From: Pseudomonas fluorescens
Lineage (GTDB): Bacteria; Pseudomonadota; Gammaproteobacteria; Pseudomonadales; Pseudomonadaceae
Reading direction: 5' to 3'
NCBI RefSeq assembly: GCF_001648775.1
Contig: NZ_LVEJ01000004.1
Location: forward strand, 1 to 64,000
DNA length: 64,000 nucleotides
The notes under the pieces were generated by a model, which worked only from the letters and a program-made list of their open reading frames with translations, did not search any database and was not told where the DNA came from. The translations under genes were made by a program, and so were the position numbers. The stretch's first letter is position 1, and every line of letters begins with the position of its first letter. Positions 8,810 through 16,767 of this stretch are shown here, piece by piece.

Positions 8810-8839
8810 ATTATGCCACAAGTTTTCGTAAAGTGTTGA
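8810..8839 (-). promoter_or_regulatory. Probable promoter of tRNA unit 1
   Basis: Minus-strand TCAACA (8834-8839) and CATAAT (8810-8815) are 18 bases apart, about 20 bases upstream of tRNA-Val copy 1. The flanking sequence is AT-rich, as is common for stable-RNA promoters. Confidence 0.55.
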
Positions 8840-8916
8840 TTTAATTGAAGTTTTTTTCAAATAAATCCGAAAACCAGTAAAACGACACATCCCGCGGGTA
8901 CAACCTTGGAGCAGAA

Positions 8917-8940
8917 AAAAACCCGCCTTGGCGGGTTTTT
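8917..8940 (-). terminator. Terminator of tRNA unit 2
   Basis: AAAAACCCGCC / GGCGGGTTTTT forms an 11-bp stem with a two-base centre and runs into T-rich sequence on the minus strand. It lies 40 bases past tRNA-Asp copy 2, so the two tRNA units are separate transcripts. Confidence 0.82.
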
Positions 8941-8980
8941 CCGTGGTGACCTGGCGTTCAGTGGTCCAGGTTACCGAATA

Positions 8981-9057
8981 TGGCGCAGCGGACGGGACTC
9001 GAACCCGCGACCCCCGGCGTGACAGGCCGGTATTCTAACCGACTGAACTACCGCTGC
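8981..9057 (-). tRNA. tRNA-Asp (GTC), copy 2
   Basis: Identical in the mature part to copy 1 (8618-8694), with the CCA encoded. The immediate 3' flank (ATATTCGG, then a CTGAACGCCAG segment) is also nearly identical to copy 1, so the duplication includes flanking DNA. Confidence 0.97.
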
Positions 9058-9076
9058 GCTAAACACTTGAAACGAA

Positions 9077-9152
9077 TGGTGGGTGATGACGGGATCGAAC
9101 CGCCGACATTCTGCTTGTAAGGCAGACGCTCTCCCAGCTGAGCTAATCACCC
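9077..9152 (-). tRNA. tRNA-Val (TAC), copy 2
   Basis: Identical to copy 1 (8714-8789) over the 76-base tRNA. It is the promoter-proximal gene of unit 2. The 19-base spacer to tRNA-Asp differs from that in copy 1 at only a few positions. Confidence 0.97.
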
Positions 9153-9172
9153 TTCGCTTCGGTGTGGCGCGC

Positions 9173-9201
9173 ATTCTACGGAGCGACCCAACCTCTGGCA
9201 A
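9173..9201 (-). promoter_or_regulatory. Sigma70-type promoter of tRNA unit 2
   Basis: Minus-strand TTGCCA (9196-9201) and TAGAAT (9173-9178) are separated by exactly 17 bases, about 20 bases upstream of tRNA-Val copy 2. The -10 is followed by GCGCGCC, a GC-rich discriminator-like stretch often seen at growth-rate-controlled stable-RNA promoters. Confidence 0.75.
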
Positions 9202-9311
9202 GCACTTTTTTAAATAATTTTCTCAGGCCTTCCAAAGGCTTAGAGAAGGGTTGGCCTATGGCACGGCGAAGACAATAATGCCCCCCTTTGTATAAAGGAG
9301 AGACTCACCCC

Positions 9312-10232
9312 ATGTGGTTCAAGAACCTGCTTATCTATCGCCTGACCCAAGACCTGCCTGTCGATGCCGAGGCGCTGGAAACTGCACTGGCCACCAAACT
9401 GGCGCGTCCATGTGCAAGCCAGGAGTTGACCACCTACGGTTTCGTCGCGCCGTTCGGCAAAGGCGAAGATGCTCCACTGGTGCACGTCAGCGGTGACTTC
9501 CTGCTGATTTCCGCGCGTAAAGAAGAACGCATTCTGCCGGGCAGCGTCGTGCGTGACGCGGTCAAGGAAAAGGTCGAAGAGATCGAAGCCGAACAGATGC
9601 GCAAGGTCTATAAAAAGGAACGCGATCAGATCAAGGATGAAATCATCCAGGCGTTCCTGCCGCGCGCCTTTATCCGTCGCTCGTCGACCTTTGCCGCCAT
9701 CGCGCCGAAACAAGGCCTGATCCTGGTCAACTCGGCCAGCCCGAAACGCGCTGAAGACCTGCTGTCGACCCTGCGTGAAGTGATCGGCACCCTGCCCGTC
9801 CGTCCGCTGACCGTGAAAATGTCGCCAACCGCGACCATGACCGAATGGGTCACCACGCAAAAAGCTGCCGACGACTTCTATGTACTGGACGAGTGCGAAC
9901 TGCGCGACACCCACGAAGACGGCGGTATCGTCCGTTGCAAGCGTCAGGACCTGACCAGCGAAGAAATCCAGCTGCACCTGAGCACCGGCAAAGTCGTCAC
10001 TCAACTGTCGCTGGCCTGGCAGGACAAACTGTCGTTCATGCTGGATGACAAGATGACCGTCAAACGTCTGAAGTTCGAAGATCTGTTGCAGGATCAGGCG
10101 GAACAGGACGGTGGCGACGAGGCACTGGGGCAACTGGATGCCAGCTTCACCCTGATGATGCTGACTTTCGGTGATTTCCTGCCGGCGCTGGTTGAAGCGT
10201 TGGGTGGGGAAGAGACTCCGCAGGGGATCTAA
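9312..10232 (+). CDS. rdgC: RdgC, recombination-associated protein
   Basis: 306 residues from ATG 9312 (AAAGGAGA upstream), starting [11 protein letters not shown] as in other RdgC proteins; an in-frame start 24 bases upstream precedes the Shine-Dalgarno and is unlikely. RdgC forms a ring-shaped dimer on DNA and limits RecA filament activity. Family landmarks are [45 protein letters not shown] and the C-terminal [19 protein letters not shown]. Length and conservation are normal. It is a single gene, with a REPIN separating it from the next gene. Confidence 0.96.
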   Translation: MWFKNLLIYRLTQDLPVDAEALETALATKLARPCASQELTTYGFVAPFGKGEDAPLVHVSGDFLLISARKEERILPGSVVRDAVKEKVEEIEAEQMRKVYKKERDQIKDEIIQAFLPRAFIRRSSTFAAIAPKQGLILVNSASPKRAEDLLSTLREVIGTLPVRPLTVKMSPTATMTEWVTTQKAADDFYVLDECELRDTHEDGGIVRCKRQDLTSEEIQLHLSTGKVVTQLSLAWQDKLSFMLDDKMTVKRLKFEDLLQDQAEQDGGDEALGQLDASFTLMMLTFGDFLPALVEALGGEETPQGI

Positions 10233-10250
10233 ACCCTTGTGATATCTCAA

Positions 10251-10340
10251 TGTGGGAGCGAGCTGGCTCGCGAAGGTGACCTGTCAGCCAACATTTAAGT
10301 TGAATGACACACCGCTTTCGCGAGCAAGCTCGCTCCCACA
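10251..10340. repeat. REPIN (inverted REP doublet)
   Basis: TGTGGGAGCGAGCTGGCTCGCGAA at the left and CTTTCGCGAGCAAGCTCGCTCCCACA at the right face each other across a ~37-base spacer ending in GAATGACACACCG. It fills the gap between rdgC and the BASS symporter. A spurious N-terminal extension of the symporter reads through this repeat. Confidence 0.9.
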
Positions 10341-10380
10341 GTTCGATCAGTGGTGTTCATTTAATAATAAGGAACAAGCC

Positions 10381-11346
10381 ATGCGCGCACTGGCTGCACT
10401 CAGCCGCTTTGTCGGCAACACCTTCGCTTACTGGGTTCTGATTTTCGCCGTGATTGCGTTCCTGCAACCGGCGTGGTTCCTCGGCCTCAAAGGCGCGATC
10501 GTGCCGCTGCTGGGCCTGGTGATGTTCGGCATGGGCCTGACCCTCAAACTCGACGACTTCGCGGCTGTCGCCCGCCATCCATGGCGCGTGGCACTGGGCG
10601 TGGTCGCGCATTTCGTGATCATGCCCGGCGTGGCGTGGTTGCTCTGCCAGGTGTTTCACCTGCCGCCGGAAATCGCCGTCGGGGTGATTCTGGTCGGTTG
10701 CTGCCCGAGTGGCACGTCGTCCAACGTGATGACCTGGCTGGCCCGCGGCGACCTGGCGTTGTCGGTGGCCATCGCCGCCGTCACCACCCTCCTCGCCCCG
10801 CTACTGACCCCGGCGCTGATCTGGCTGCTGGCCTCGGCGTGGTTGCCGGTGTCGTTCATGGAGTTGTTCTGGTCGATCCTGCAAGTGGTGCTGCTGCCGA
10901 TCATTCTTGGCGTGGTTGCCCAGCGCTTGCTCGGTGACAAGGTTCGCCACGCAGTCGATGTGTTGCCGCTGGTGTCGGTGGTCAGCATCGTGATTATCGT
11001 CACCGCCGTGGTCGCGGCCAGTCAGGCGAAAATCGCCGAGTCCGGACTGTTGATCATGGCTGTGGTGATGCTGCACAACAGCTTCGGTTATCTGCTGGGC
11101 TATTTCACCGGGCGCTTGTTCAAGTTGCCGTTGGCCCAGCGCAAATCGCTGGCGCTGGAAGTCGGCATGCAGAACTCGGGATTGGGCGCCGCACTGGCCA
11201 GCGCACATTTCTCGCCATTGGCGGCGGTGCCGAGTGCGCTGTTCAGCGTCTGGCACAACATTTCCGGGGCGCTGCTCTCAACCTATTTCCGACGCATGAG
11301 CGAGAAGGAAGATCGCGAGGCACTGGCGCAGCAAACGGCCGACTGA
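10381..11346 (+). CDS. Bile acid:sodium symporter (BASS) family transporter
   Basis: 321 residues from ATG 10381, with AAGGAAC upstream. About nine to ten transmembrane helices are visible. BASS landmarks are LVMFGMGLTLKLDDF (early helices), the VILVGCCPSGTSSNVMTWLARGDLALSV segment (positions ~95-122, a substrate- and sodium-site loop in the family), and EVGMQNSGLGAALA in the second half. Bacterial members transport organic acids such as pantoate or other carboxylates, and bile acids are not a likely natural substrate in a soil bacterium. The substrate here is unknown. It sits between two REPIN/riboswitch regions and is probably transcribed alone. Confidence 0.9.
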   Translation: MRALAALSRFVGNTFAYWVLIFAVIAFLQPAWFLGLKGAIVPLLGLVMFGMGLTLKLDDFAAVARHPWRVALGVVAHFVIMPGVAWLLCQVFHLPPEIAVGVILVGCCPSGTSSNVMTWLARGDLALSVAIAAVTTLLAPLLTPALIWLLASAWLPVSFMELFWSILQVVLLPIILGVVAQRLLGDKVRHAVDVLPLVSVVSIVIIVTAVVAASQAKIAESGLLIMAVVMLHNSFGYLLGYFTGRLFKLPLAQRKSLALEVGMQNSGLGAALASAHFSPLAAVPSALFSVWHNISGALLSTYFRRMSEKEDREALAQQTAD

Positions 11347-11393
11347 GGCGCCAACTTGATCCCCGGGTTAATGCTCGGCACACTATCGCGCAA

Positions 11394-11445
11394 CGCGGGG
11401 ACGACCCTGCGGCTCGATCGAGTTATTAATCTGGGGACGACCCCG
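11394..11445 (+). promoter_or_regulatory. Guanidine-II (mini-ykkC) riboswitch
   Basis: Two short stem-loops each carry an ACGA loop closed by G-C pairs: CGCGGGG-ACGA-CCCTGCG (11394-11411) and TGGGG-ACGA-CCCCG (11432-11445), joined by a ~20-base AT-rich linker. This is the defining architecture of the mini-ykkC/guanidine-II motif. The second hairpin ends 9 bases before the GGAGG Shine-Dalgarno of the gdx/sugE gene, which fits control of translation by guanidine binding. Confidence 0.93.
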
Positions 11446-11465
11446 TCAATCGATGGAGGTCTTGC

Positions 11466-11780
11466 ATGTCCTGGATCATTCTGTTTTTCGCCGGCCTGTT
11501 TGAAGTCGGCTGGGCCGTCGGGCTGAAATACACTGACGGTTTCACCCGTCCGCTCCCCACCGTACTGACCGTTGCGGCCATGGCCATCAGCCTGGGTCTG
11601 CTGGGCCTTGCGATGAAGGAATTGCCGCTGGGCACGGCTTATGCGATCTGGACCGGTGTCGGTGCCGTGGGTACGGTGATTGCCGGGATCATCCTGTTCG
11701 GTGAATCGATGGCATTGATTCGGCTGGCCAGTGTGGCGTTGATCATTACCGGGTTGATCGGGCTTAAGGTCAGCGCTTAG
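11466..11780 (+). CDS. gdx: SMR-family guanidinium exporter (Gdx/SugE)
   Basis: 104 residues with four transmembrane helices. The first helix contains the essential glutamate in the [21 protein letters not shown] context, diagnostic of the Gdx/SugE branch of small multidrug resistance proteins. It also carries the [15 protein letters not shown] loop and a closing IIGLIGLK-type helix. Gdx proteins form antiparallel dimers that exchange guanidinium for protons. The guanidine-II riboswitch directly upstream supports guanidine export over disinfectant resistance. The ribosome-binding site GGAGG is 6 bases from ATG. Confidence 0.96.
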   Translation: MSWIILFFAGLFEVGWAVGLKYTDGFTRPLPTVLTVAAMAISLGLLGLAMKELPLGTAYAIWTGVGAVGTVIAGIILFGESMALIRLASVALIITGLIGLKVSA

Positions 11781-11789
11781 GCCACTACC

Positions 11790-11880
11790 GCTTTCGCGAG
11801 CAGGCTCGCTCCCACATTCAACCGCGTTCCGTCAGAGGAATACGATCAAATGTAGGAGCGAGCCTGCTCGCGAAGAGGCC
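11790..11880. repeat. REPIN
   Basis: CTTTCGCGAGCAGGCTCGCTCCCACA (from 11791) faces TGTAGGAGCGAGCCTGCTCGCGAA (from 11851) across ~35 bases. It sits between the converging ends of gdx and the acyltransferase fusion gene. Confidence 0.9.
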
Positions 11881-11894
11881 CTTAGAATCGCCGA

Positions 11895-13769
11895 CTATCT
11901 GACTGCCCCGCGCAACTCCCCCACCAACCCCTGCAACTTCGCCGGCTCAGCCGCGCCAACGTCCACCGGCGAACCCGCCACCAGCGTCACCCGCGACCAC
12001 AACCGGTGAAACAATCCCTTGTTCGGATCGCGACTGAAGAAACTCCCCCACAACCCCTGCAACGCCAGCGGAATCACCGGCACCGGTGTCTCCTCGAGAA
12101 TCCGTGTCAGCCCACCCTTGAACTCATTGATCTCGCCATCGGCGGTCAACTTGCCTTCAGGGAAGATGCACACCAGTTCACCGTCCTTCAGATATTGAGC
12201 AATCCGGGTGAAGGCCTTTTCGTAAATCTGGATGTCCTCGTTGCGGCCGGCAATCGGAATCGTCCCCGCCGTGCGGAAGATAAAGTTCAGCACCGGCAAA
12301 TTGTAGATTTTGTAGTACATGACAAAGCGAATCGGCCGACGCACCGCCCCGCCAATCAGCAAGGCATCTACAAACGACACGTGATTGCATACCAGCAGCG
12401 CGGCGCCTTCGTCAGGAATCGCCTCAAGGTTGCGGTGCTCGACGCGGTACATGGAATGGCTGAGCAGCCAGATCATGAAACGCATGCTGAACTCGGGGAC
12501 GATCTTGAAGATGTAAGCGTTGACGCCGATGTTCAGCAACGACACCACAAGGAACAACTGCGGGATCGACAGCTTGGCGACGCTTAGCAGCACGATCGAA
12601 ACAATCGCCGACACCACCATAAACAGTGCGTTGAGAATGTTGTTGGCAGCAATTACCCGCGCGCGCTCGTTCTCGGCGGTGCGCGACTGGATCAGTGCGT
12701 ACAGCGGCACGATGTAGAAACCGCCAAAAATCCCGAGGCCAAGGATGTCGACCAACACCGCCCAGGTGTGCACGAAGCCCAGCACTTCAATCCAGCTGTG
12801 GCCGCTGACGCTGTCGGGGATTCCACCGGAATGCCACCACAGCAGCAGACCGAACACGGTCAGACCGAACGAGCCAAACGGCACCAGGCCGATCTCGACT
12901 TTGCGCCCGGAAAGCTTCTCGCAGAGCATCGAACCCAGCGCAATACCCACCGAAAACACCGTGAGGATCAGCGTGACCACGGTTTCATCACCGTGCATCC
13001 ACTCTTTGGCGTAGGCCGGAATCTGCGTCAGGTAAATCGCCCCGACAAACCAGAACCACGAGTTGCCGACAATCGAGCGCGACACCGCCGGGGTCTGGCC
13101 CAGACCGAGTTTCAAAGTGGCCCAGGACTGGCTGAAGATGTTCCAGTTCAGGCGCATTTCCGGAGAGGACGCCGCCGCGCGAGGAATGCTGCGGCTGGCC
13201 AGATAACCCAGCACGGCAATGCCGACAATGGCAGTCGAGACCAGCGGCGCGTAGTGGGTCGATGACATGATCACCCCGGCACCAATTGTCCCGGCGAGAA
13301 TCGCCAGAAACGTGCCCATCTCCACCAGACCGTTACCGCCGACCAGTTCATCCTCGCGTAACGCCTGCGGCAGGATCGAATATTTCACTGGCCCGAACAG
13401 CGCCGAGTGCGTGCCCATGGCAAACAGCGCCACCAGCATCAGCGACAAGTGATCAAAGAGGAAACCGACCGATCCTACGGCCATGATCGCGATTTCTGCG
13501 AGCTTGATCAGACGGATCAGCGCGTCCTTGGCGAACTTCTCCCCGAACTGCCCGGCCAATGCCGAGAACAGAAAGAACGGCAGAATAAACAGCAGCGCGC
13601 ACAGATTGACCCAAATCGAGCGATCACCCTCGATGGTCAGCCGATAGAGAATGGCGAGAATCAGCGATTGCTTGAACACGTTGTCGTTGAACGCGCCAAG
13701 CGACTGCGTGATGAAAAACGGCAAGAAGCGCCGCGTGCGCAGCAGGTTGAACTGTGAGGGGTGACTCAT
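11895..13769 (-). CDS. Fused MFS lysophospholipid transporter / PlsC-type acyltransferase
   Basis: 624 residues from ATG 13769 (MSHPSQFNLLRTRRFLPFF). Residues 1-~410 are an LplT-like major facilitator with about twelve helices (SLGAFNDNVFKQ near the start is typical). Residues ~430-620 are a 1-acylglycerol-3-phosphate acyltransferase domain with the NHVSFVD box (His463 and the paired Asp), a GRNE loop and FPEGKLT. The flippase half would bring lysophospholipid to the inner leaflet of the inner membrane for re-acylation. Compared with the longer LplT-Aas fusions, the C-terminal acyl-ACP synthetase domain is absent, so acyl donors must come from elsewhere. The gene stands alone between REPIN and transporter genes. 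Confidence 0.92.
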   Translation of the reverse strand: MSHPSQFNLLRTRRFLPFFITQSLGAFNDNVFKQSLILAILYRLTIEGDRSIWVNLCALLFILPFFLFSALAGQFGEKFAKDALIRLIKLAEIAIMAVGSVGFLFDHLSLMLVALFAMGTHSALFGPVKYSILPQALREDELVGGNGLVEMGTFLAILAGTIGAGVIMSSTHYAPLVSTAIVGIAVLGYLASRSIPRAAASSPEMRLNWNIFSQSWATLKLGLGQTPAVSRSIVGNSWFWFVGAIYLTQIPAYAKEWMHGDETVVTLILTVFSVGIALGSMLCEKLSGRKVEIGLVPFGSFGLTVFGLLLWWHSGGIPDSVSGHSWIEVLGFVHTWAVLVDILGLGIFGGFYIVPLYALIQSRTAENERARVIAANNILNALFMVVSAIVSIVLLSVAKLSIPQLFLVVSLLNIGVNAYIFKIVPEFSMRFMIWLLSHSMYRVEHRNLEAIPDEGAALLVCNHVSFVDALLIGGAVRRPIRFVMYYKIYNLPVLNFIFRTAGTIPIAGRNEDIQIYEKAFTRIAQYLKDGELVCIFPEGKLTADGEINEFKGGLTRILEETPVPVIPLALQGLWGSFFSRDPNKGLFHRLWSRVTLVAGSPVDVGAAEPAKLQGLVGELRGAVR

Positions 13770-13868
13770 CTTCCGTGTTTTCCTGATGTTGAAGGTAGCG
13801 AGGCCTGGGTACTGCTTATTGGAATCTCGAAGCGCGATCCAGGCCACACATTACCTAAAACTTTCAGG

Positions 13869-15023
13869 TTATTTCTTCAAACCTGCAATGCACGGCGAGA
13901 CAAACAGCTCGCCGCGCCATGCGCCTTGCACGGTGCGTTTGCCGACAATCAGCCACATCACCGCCAGCAACAGCACCAGCGCCGTGCCGAAGACGCTGAA
14001 AAACGTCAGGTTCAGGGTGCTCGCCAGTTTCAAGGTTGCCAGCGAATACACGCCCAACGGGAAGGTGAATCCCCACCAGCCGAGGTTGAACGGAATGCCG
14101 TCGCGCAGGTAACGCACGGTGATCAGCAACGCCATCAACATCCACCACAGCCCGAAGCCCCACAGCGTGATGCCGGCGATAAGGCCCAGGCCGGCAGCAA
14201 TTTCACCGATGCCCGGTAGCCCGTTCGCCGCAAAGATCGCTGGTGCATCGCCACCCAGCAACAACATGCCCAGCGCACCGGTGCCGATCGGGCCGAGGGC
14301 CAGCCAGCTCGATGCCGCCATGTTTTCGTGAGGCAGTTTGTGCAGGGCCATGCGCAGCAGCAGGATGGTCAGAATGCTGAACGCGACCGGCAGGGAAAAC
14401 GCCCAGAGCACATAGCTCGTGGTCAGCACCACCAGTTGCGCGTGCGCCTCGGCCAGATGCGGGGCGAGCAGGCCACCGCTGGCCGCCGCCACTTCTGCGG
14501 CGACCACCGGCAGCAACCAGACGGCGGTCATCTGATCGATGCTGTGTTCCTGGCGGGTAAACATCATGTACGGGATCAACACACCGCAGGCCAGCGACAG
14601 GGCCACGTCAACCCACCACAACACTTCGGCGAGGTGAATCACACCGTCGCCCCAGCGTGGCAGGCCAAATACCAGAAAGCCGTTGATGATGGTCGCCAGG
14701 CCCATGGGAATGGTGCCGAAGAACATCGACACGGTGGAATGCCCGAAGATGCGCCGGGCTTCGTCGAAGAACAACACCCAGCGCGCCGCGTAGGCCACGG
14801 TAAACAGGCTGAATAACAGAATGTTGAACAACCACAGCCCTTCGGCCACGGCGTGCAGTGCGGGAATGGCCAGCGGCAATTGTGCGAGCGCCAACGCCAG
14901 CACCCCGGTGCCCATGGTGGCGGCGAACCAGTTCGGGGTGAATTGGCGAATCACTTCACGCGGGTGCTGAAGCTGACTGAACGGCTTGATGCCGGGTTTG
15001 GCGCTGTTGGGGCAAGTCATCAT
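13869..15023 (-). CDS. TDT/SLAC1-family exporter (sulfite or C4-dicarboxylate type)
   Basis: 384 residues from ATG 15023 (AGGAG 5 bases upstream). About ten transmembrane helices begin with FTPNWFAATMGTGVLALAL, the characteristic first helix of the tellurite-resistance/dicarboxylate transporter family (TehA, Mae1, Ssu1, SLAC1). Other landmarks are FFGTIPMGLATIINGFLVFG and LGWWGFTFPLGVYSLATLKL. The MGTGV and FGTIPMG pattern is closest, in my memory, to sulfite exporters such as yeast Ssu1, but dicarboxylate export cannot be excluded. The AT-rich upstream gap (15024-15125) contains TATATAACGGGTAATAT, possibly a regulator site. Confidence 0.85.
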   Translation of the reverse strand: MMTCPNSAKPGIKPFSQLQHPREVIRQFTPNWFAATMGTGVLALALAQLPLAIPALHAVAEGLWLFNILLFSLFTVAYAARWVLFFDEARRIFGHSTVSMFFGTIPMGLATIINGFLVFGLPRWGDGVIHLAEVLWWVDVALSLACGVLIPYMMFTRQEHSIDQMTAVWLLPVVAAEVAAASGGLLAPHLAEAHAQLVVLTTSYVLWAFSLPVAFSILTILLLRMALHKLPHENMAASSWLALGPIGTGALGMLLLGGDAPAIFAANGLPGIGEIAAGLGLIAGITLWGFGLWWMLMALLITVRYLRDGIPFNLGWWGFTFPLGVYSLATLKLASTLNLTFFSVFGTALVLLLAVMWLIVGKRTVQGAWRGELFVSPCIAGLKK

Positions 15024-15125
15024 GAACTCCTGTCCTCTGGTGAGGTTGAGTCCATGGTAGAACCGAATCGAATATCTATATAACGGGTAATATCTCTAAC
15101 TGTTATCTGTTTTACAAATAAGCAA

Positions 15126-15437
15126 TCAGACGCTGCCTTCGCTTTCGATCACGAGAATCCGCGCCACGCCTTGAGGATGGGCAACATGTTCGGTGCCCAC
15201 GCTCGCATAGAAAATGTCACCGACGTCGAGCTGCACCTGTTTTTCTTCGCCCTGCTCGCGGTAGCGCATCAGCACTTGACCATCGAGCACCACAAACACT
15301 TCCTCACCGTCGTTGACGTGCCACTTATACGGCTGATCGGTCCAGTGCAGACGCGTGGTGATGCCGTTCATGTTGGCGATGTCCAGCGCGCCCCAGGCGC
15401 GGTCCGCGGTAAAGGCCTTGCTGCGAATAATCTTCAT
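15126..15437 (-). CDS. Cupin-domain protein
   Basis: 103 residues from ATG 15437 (MKIIRSKAF). It is a single small beta-barrel with cupin motif 1 around YKWHVNDGEEVFVVLDGQVLM (one metal-type His and Glu) and motif 2 at GDIFYASVGTEHVAHPQGVARILVIE. Single-domain cupins bind metals or small molecules, and no enzyme can be named from this sequence. It lies between the TDT exporter and the MFS transporter on the same strand, with ~50 bases to the latter, so co-transcription with the MFS gene is possible. Confidence 0.85.
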   Translation of the reverse strand: MKIIRSKAFTADRAWGALDIANMNGITTRLHWTDQPYKWHVNDGEEVFVVLDGQVLMRYREQGEEKQVQLDVGDIFYASVGTEHVAHPQGVARILVIESEGSV

Positions 15438-15488
15438 GAATCCATCCGTGCGATAAGGGCTGGTCAAGGCTAACCGAAACTGCAGCGG

Positions 15489-16676
15489 TTATGGAGCACT
15501 GCAGGCCTTGGCCGGTTGTGGCCGCAGGCTGAGCAACAGCGCGCCGGTCGCCAACACAATCAAAATGACCCCGTAACCATCAGTGGTCGCCAGCAACCCG
15601 TAGTTGCGAGATAAATGCCCGGCGAGCAGCGCCGGCAGACAGAACGCCAGGTAACTCAGCGCGTAATACGCCGACATCAACCCGGCGCGTTCATGAGGTA
15701 ATGCCAGCGGCACCAGACTGCGTACCGCACCAAGAAATCCCGAACCAAAACCACAACCGGCCACCAGTGTGCCGAGGAAAAACAGCGAGAGGCTGGCGCT
15801 GTGCACGCCGAGCAGAATCAGCACCAGACCGATGGGCAGCAAACTCGCGCCCCATTGCAGCGCGCGGGCGGCGGGTCGGTTGCGCATCGTGAAAATCATC
15901 AGCGCGCCGGTGACGGTCAGTGCCGCCACCGTGGCGCCGCCAATCAGATTCGACGTCGAACCGGTGGCGGTGCGCACCAGCGACGGCGCCAGCGACGCGT
16001 AAAAACCGCCGAGCGCCCAGGTCGCGGTGTTCAACGGCAGCACACGCCACAGCGTGGCGCGCGCCTGCACCGGCACGTGCAACGTCGGCCGCAACGACGC
16101 CCACGCTCCGGCTTGCCGGGTAACGCTTTCCGGCAGGCACCAGACATACAACGCCTGCAATACAAACAGGCCGAGTAACAACCAGTACGTCAGTTGCAAC
16201 GGTGCCGGAGCGAACTCGGCCAGCAAGCCACAACCCATACCGCCCAGTGCCATGCCCAGCAGCGGAGCGACGCTGTTGATCAACGGGCCTTGCTGGCGAT
16301 CCGTGTCGAGCAACGTTGCGCTCAACACAGCGGTGGCCATGCCGGTAGCAAAACCTTGCAGCACACGCGCACTGATCAGCCACGCGACGCTGTCGGCATA
16401 GATAAACAGCAGCATCGCCAAGGCGTTGAGCAGCACCGCGGTGAAGATCACCGGTTTACGTCCCAGGTGATCGGACAGCGAGCCAACGGTTAATAGCGCC
16501 GCCAGCAAGCTGAGGGCGTAGACGCCGAAGATCAGGGTCAGCACCGCTGCCGAGAAGTGCAGGTGATCCTGATACAGGTGATACAACGGCGTCGGCGCCG
16601 TGGACGCGGCGAGAAAACTCAGTAGCGTAATCGCCAGAAACCACAGGCTGGAACGGTTAGAAGCAAGGCTGGTCAT
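15489..16676 (-). CDS. MFS transporter, divergent from a TetR regulator
   Basis: 395 residues from ATG 16676 with GGAG 8 bases upstream (a TTG at 16691 would lengthen it slightly). Twelve helices are predicted. MFS signatures are GSLSDHLGRKPVIF in the loop after helix 2 and RVLQGFATGMATAVLSATLLD near helices 4-5. Drug and metabolite exporters are common among TetR-paired MFS proteins, so efflux is the likely direction, but no substrate is evident. The ribosome-binding site lies inside a perfect 15-bp inverted repeat (16681-16719). Confidence 0.9.
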   Translation of the reverse strand: MTSLASNRSSLWFLAITLLSFLAASTAPTPLYHLYQDHLHFSAAVLTLIFGVYALSLLAALLTVGSLSDHLGRKPVIFTAVLLNALAMLLFIYADSVAWLISARVLQGFATGMATAVLSATLLDTDRQQGPLINSVAPLLGMALGGMGCGLLAEFAPAPLQLTYWLLLGLFVLQALYVWCLPESVTRQAGAWASLRPTLHVPVQARATLWRVLPLNTATWALGGFYASLAPSLVRTATGSTSNLIGGATVAALTVTGALMIFTMRNRPAARALQWGASLLPIGLVLILLGVHSASLSLFFLGTLVAGCGFGSGFLGAVRSLVPLALPHERAGLMSAYYALSYLAFCLPALLAGHLSRNYGLLATTDGYGVILIVLATGALLLSLRPQPAKACSAP

Positions 16677-16680
16677 GGGC

Positions 16681-16719
16681 ACACTCCGCAAAAGCTAATT
16701 TTTTGCTTTTGCGGAGTGT
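16681..16719. promoter_or_regulatory. 39-bp dyad between MFS and tetR genes
   Basis: ACACTCCGCAAAAGC (16681-16695) and GCTTTTGCGGAGTGT (16705-16719) are perfect inverted repeats with a 9-base T-rich spacer. The dyad lies 5 bases from the MFS start codon and 49 bases before tetR. It could be the TetR operator. As RNA on the MFS transcript it would form a hairpin that buries the GGAG ribosome-binding site. Confidence 0.75.
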
Positions 16720-16767
16720 GCTACCGCCCCGCGCTTAAAGCAAATTCTTTGTGTTAAGGTCGGCGCC

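Noticed and set aside
8596..9201. Two similar 71-76-codon minus-strand frames rich in SSAGRASALQAECRRFDP-type peptides
   Set aside because: They are translations of the tRNA-Val/tRNA-Asp genes; such peptides are a common annotation artefact of tRNA loci.
10252..10380. N-terminal extension of the BASS symporter (GASWLAKV, then SRASSLPQ)
   Set aside because: The extension is translated REPIN sequence; the real start at 10381 has an AAGGAAC ribosome-binding site and a proper first helix.
15024..15125. CysB-like or other regulator site in TATATAACGGGTAATAT upstream of the TDT exporter
   Set aside because: The similarity to sulfur-control sites is too weak to call without comparison to orthologous promoters.
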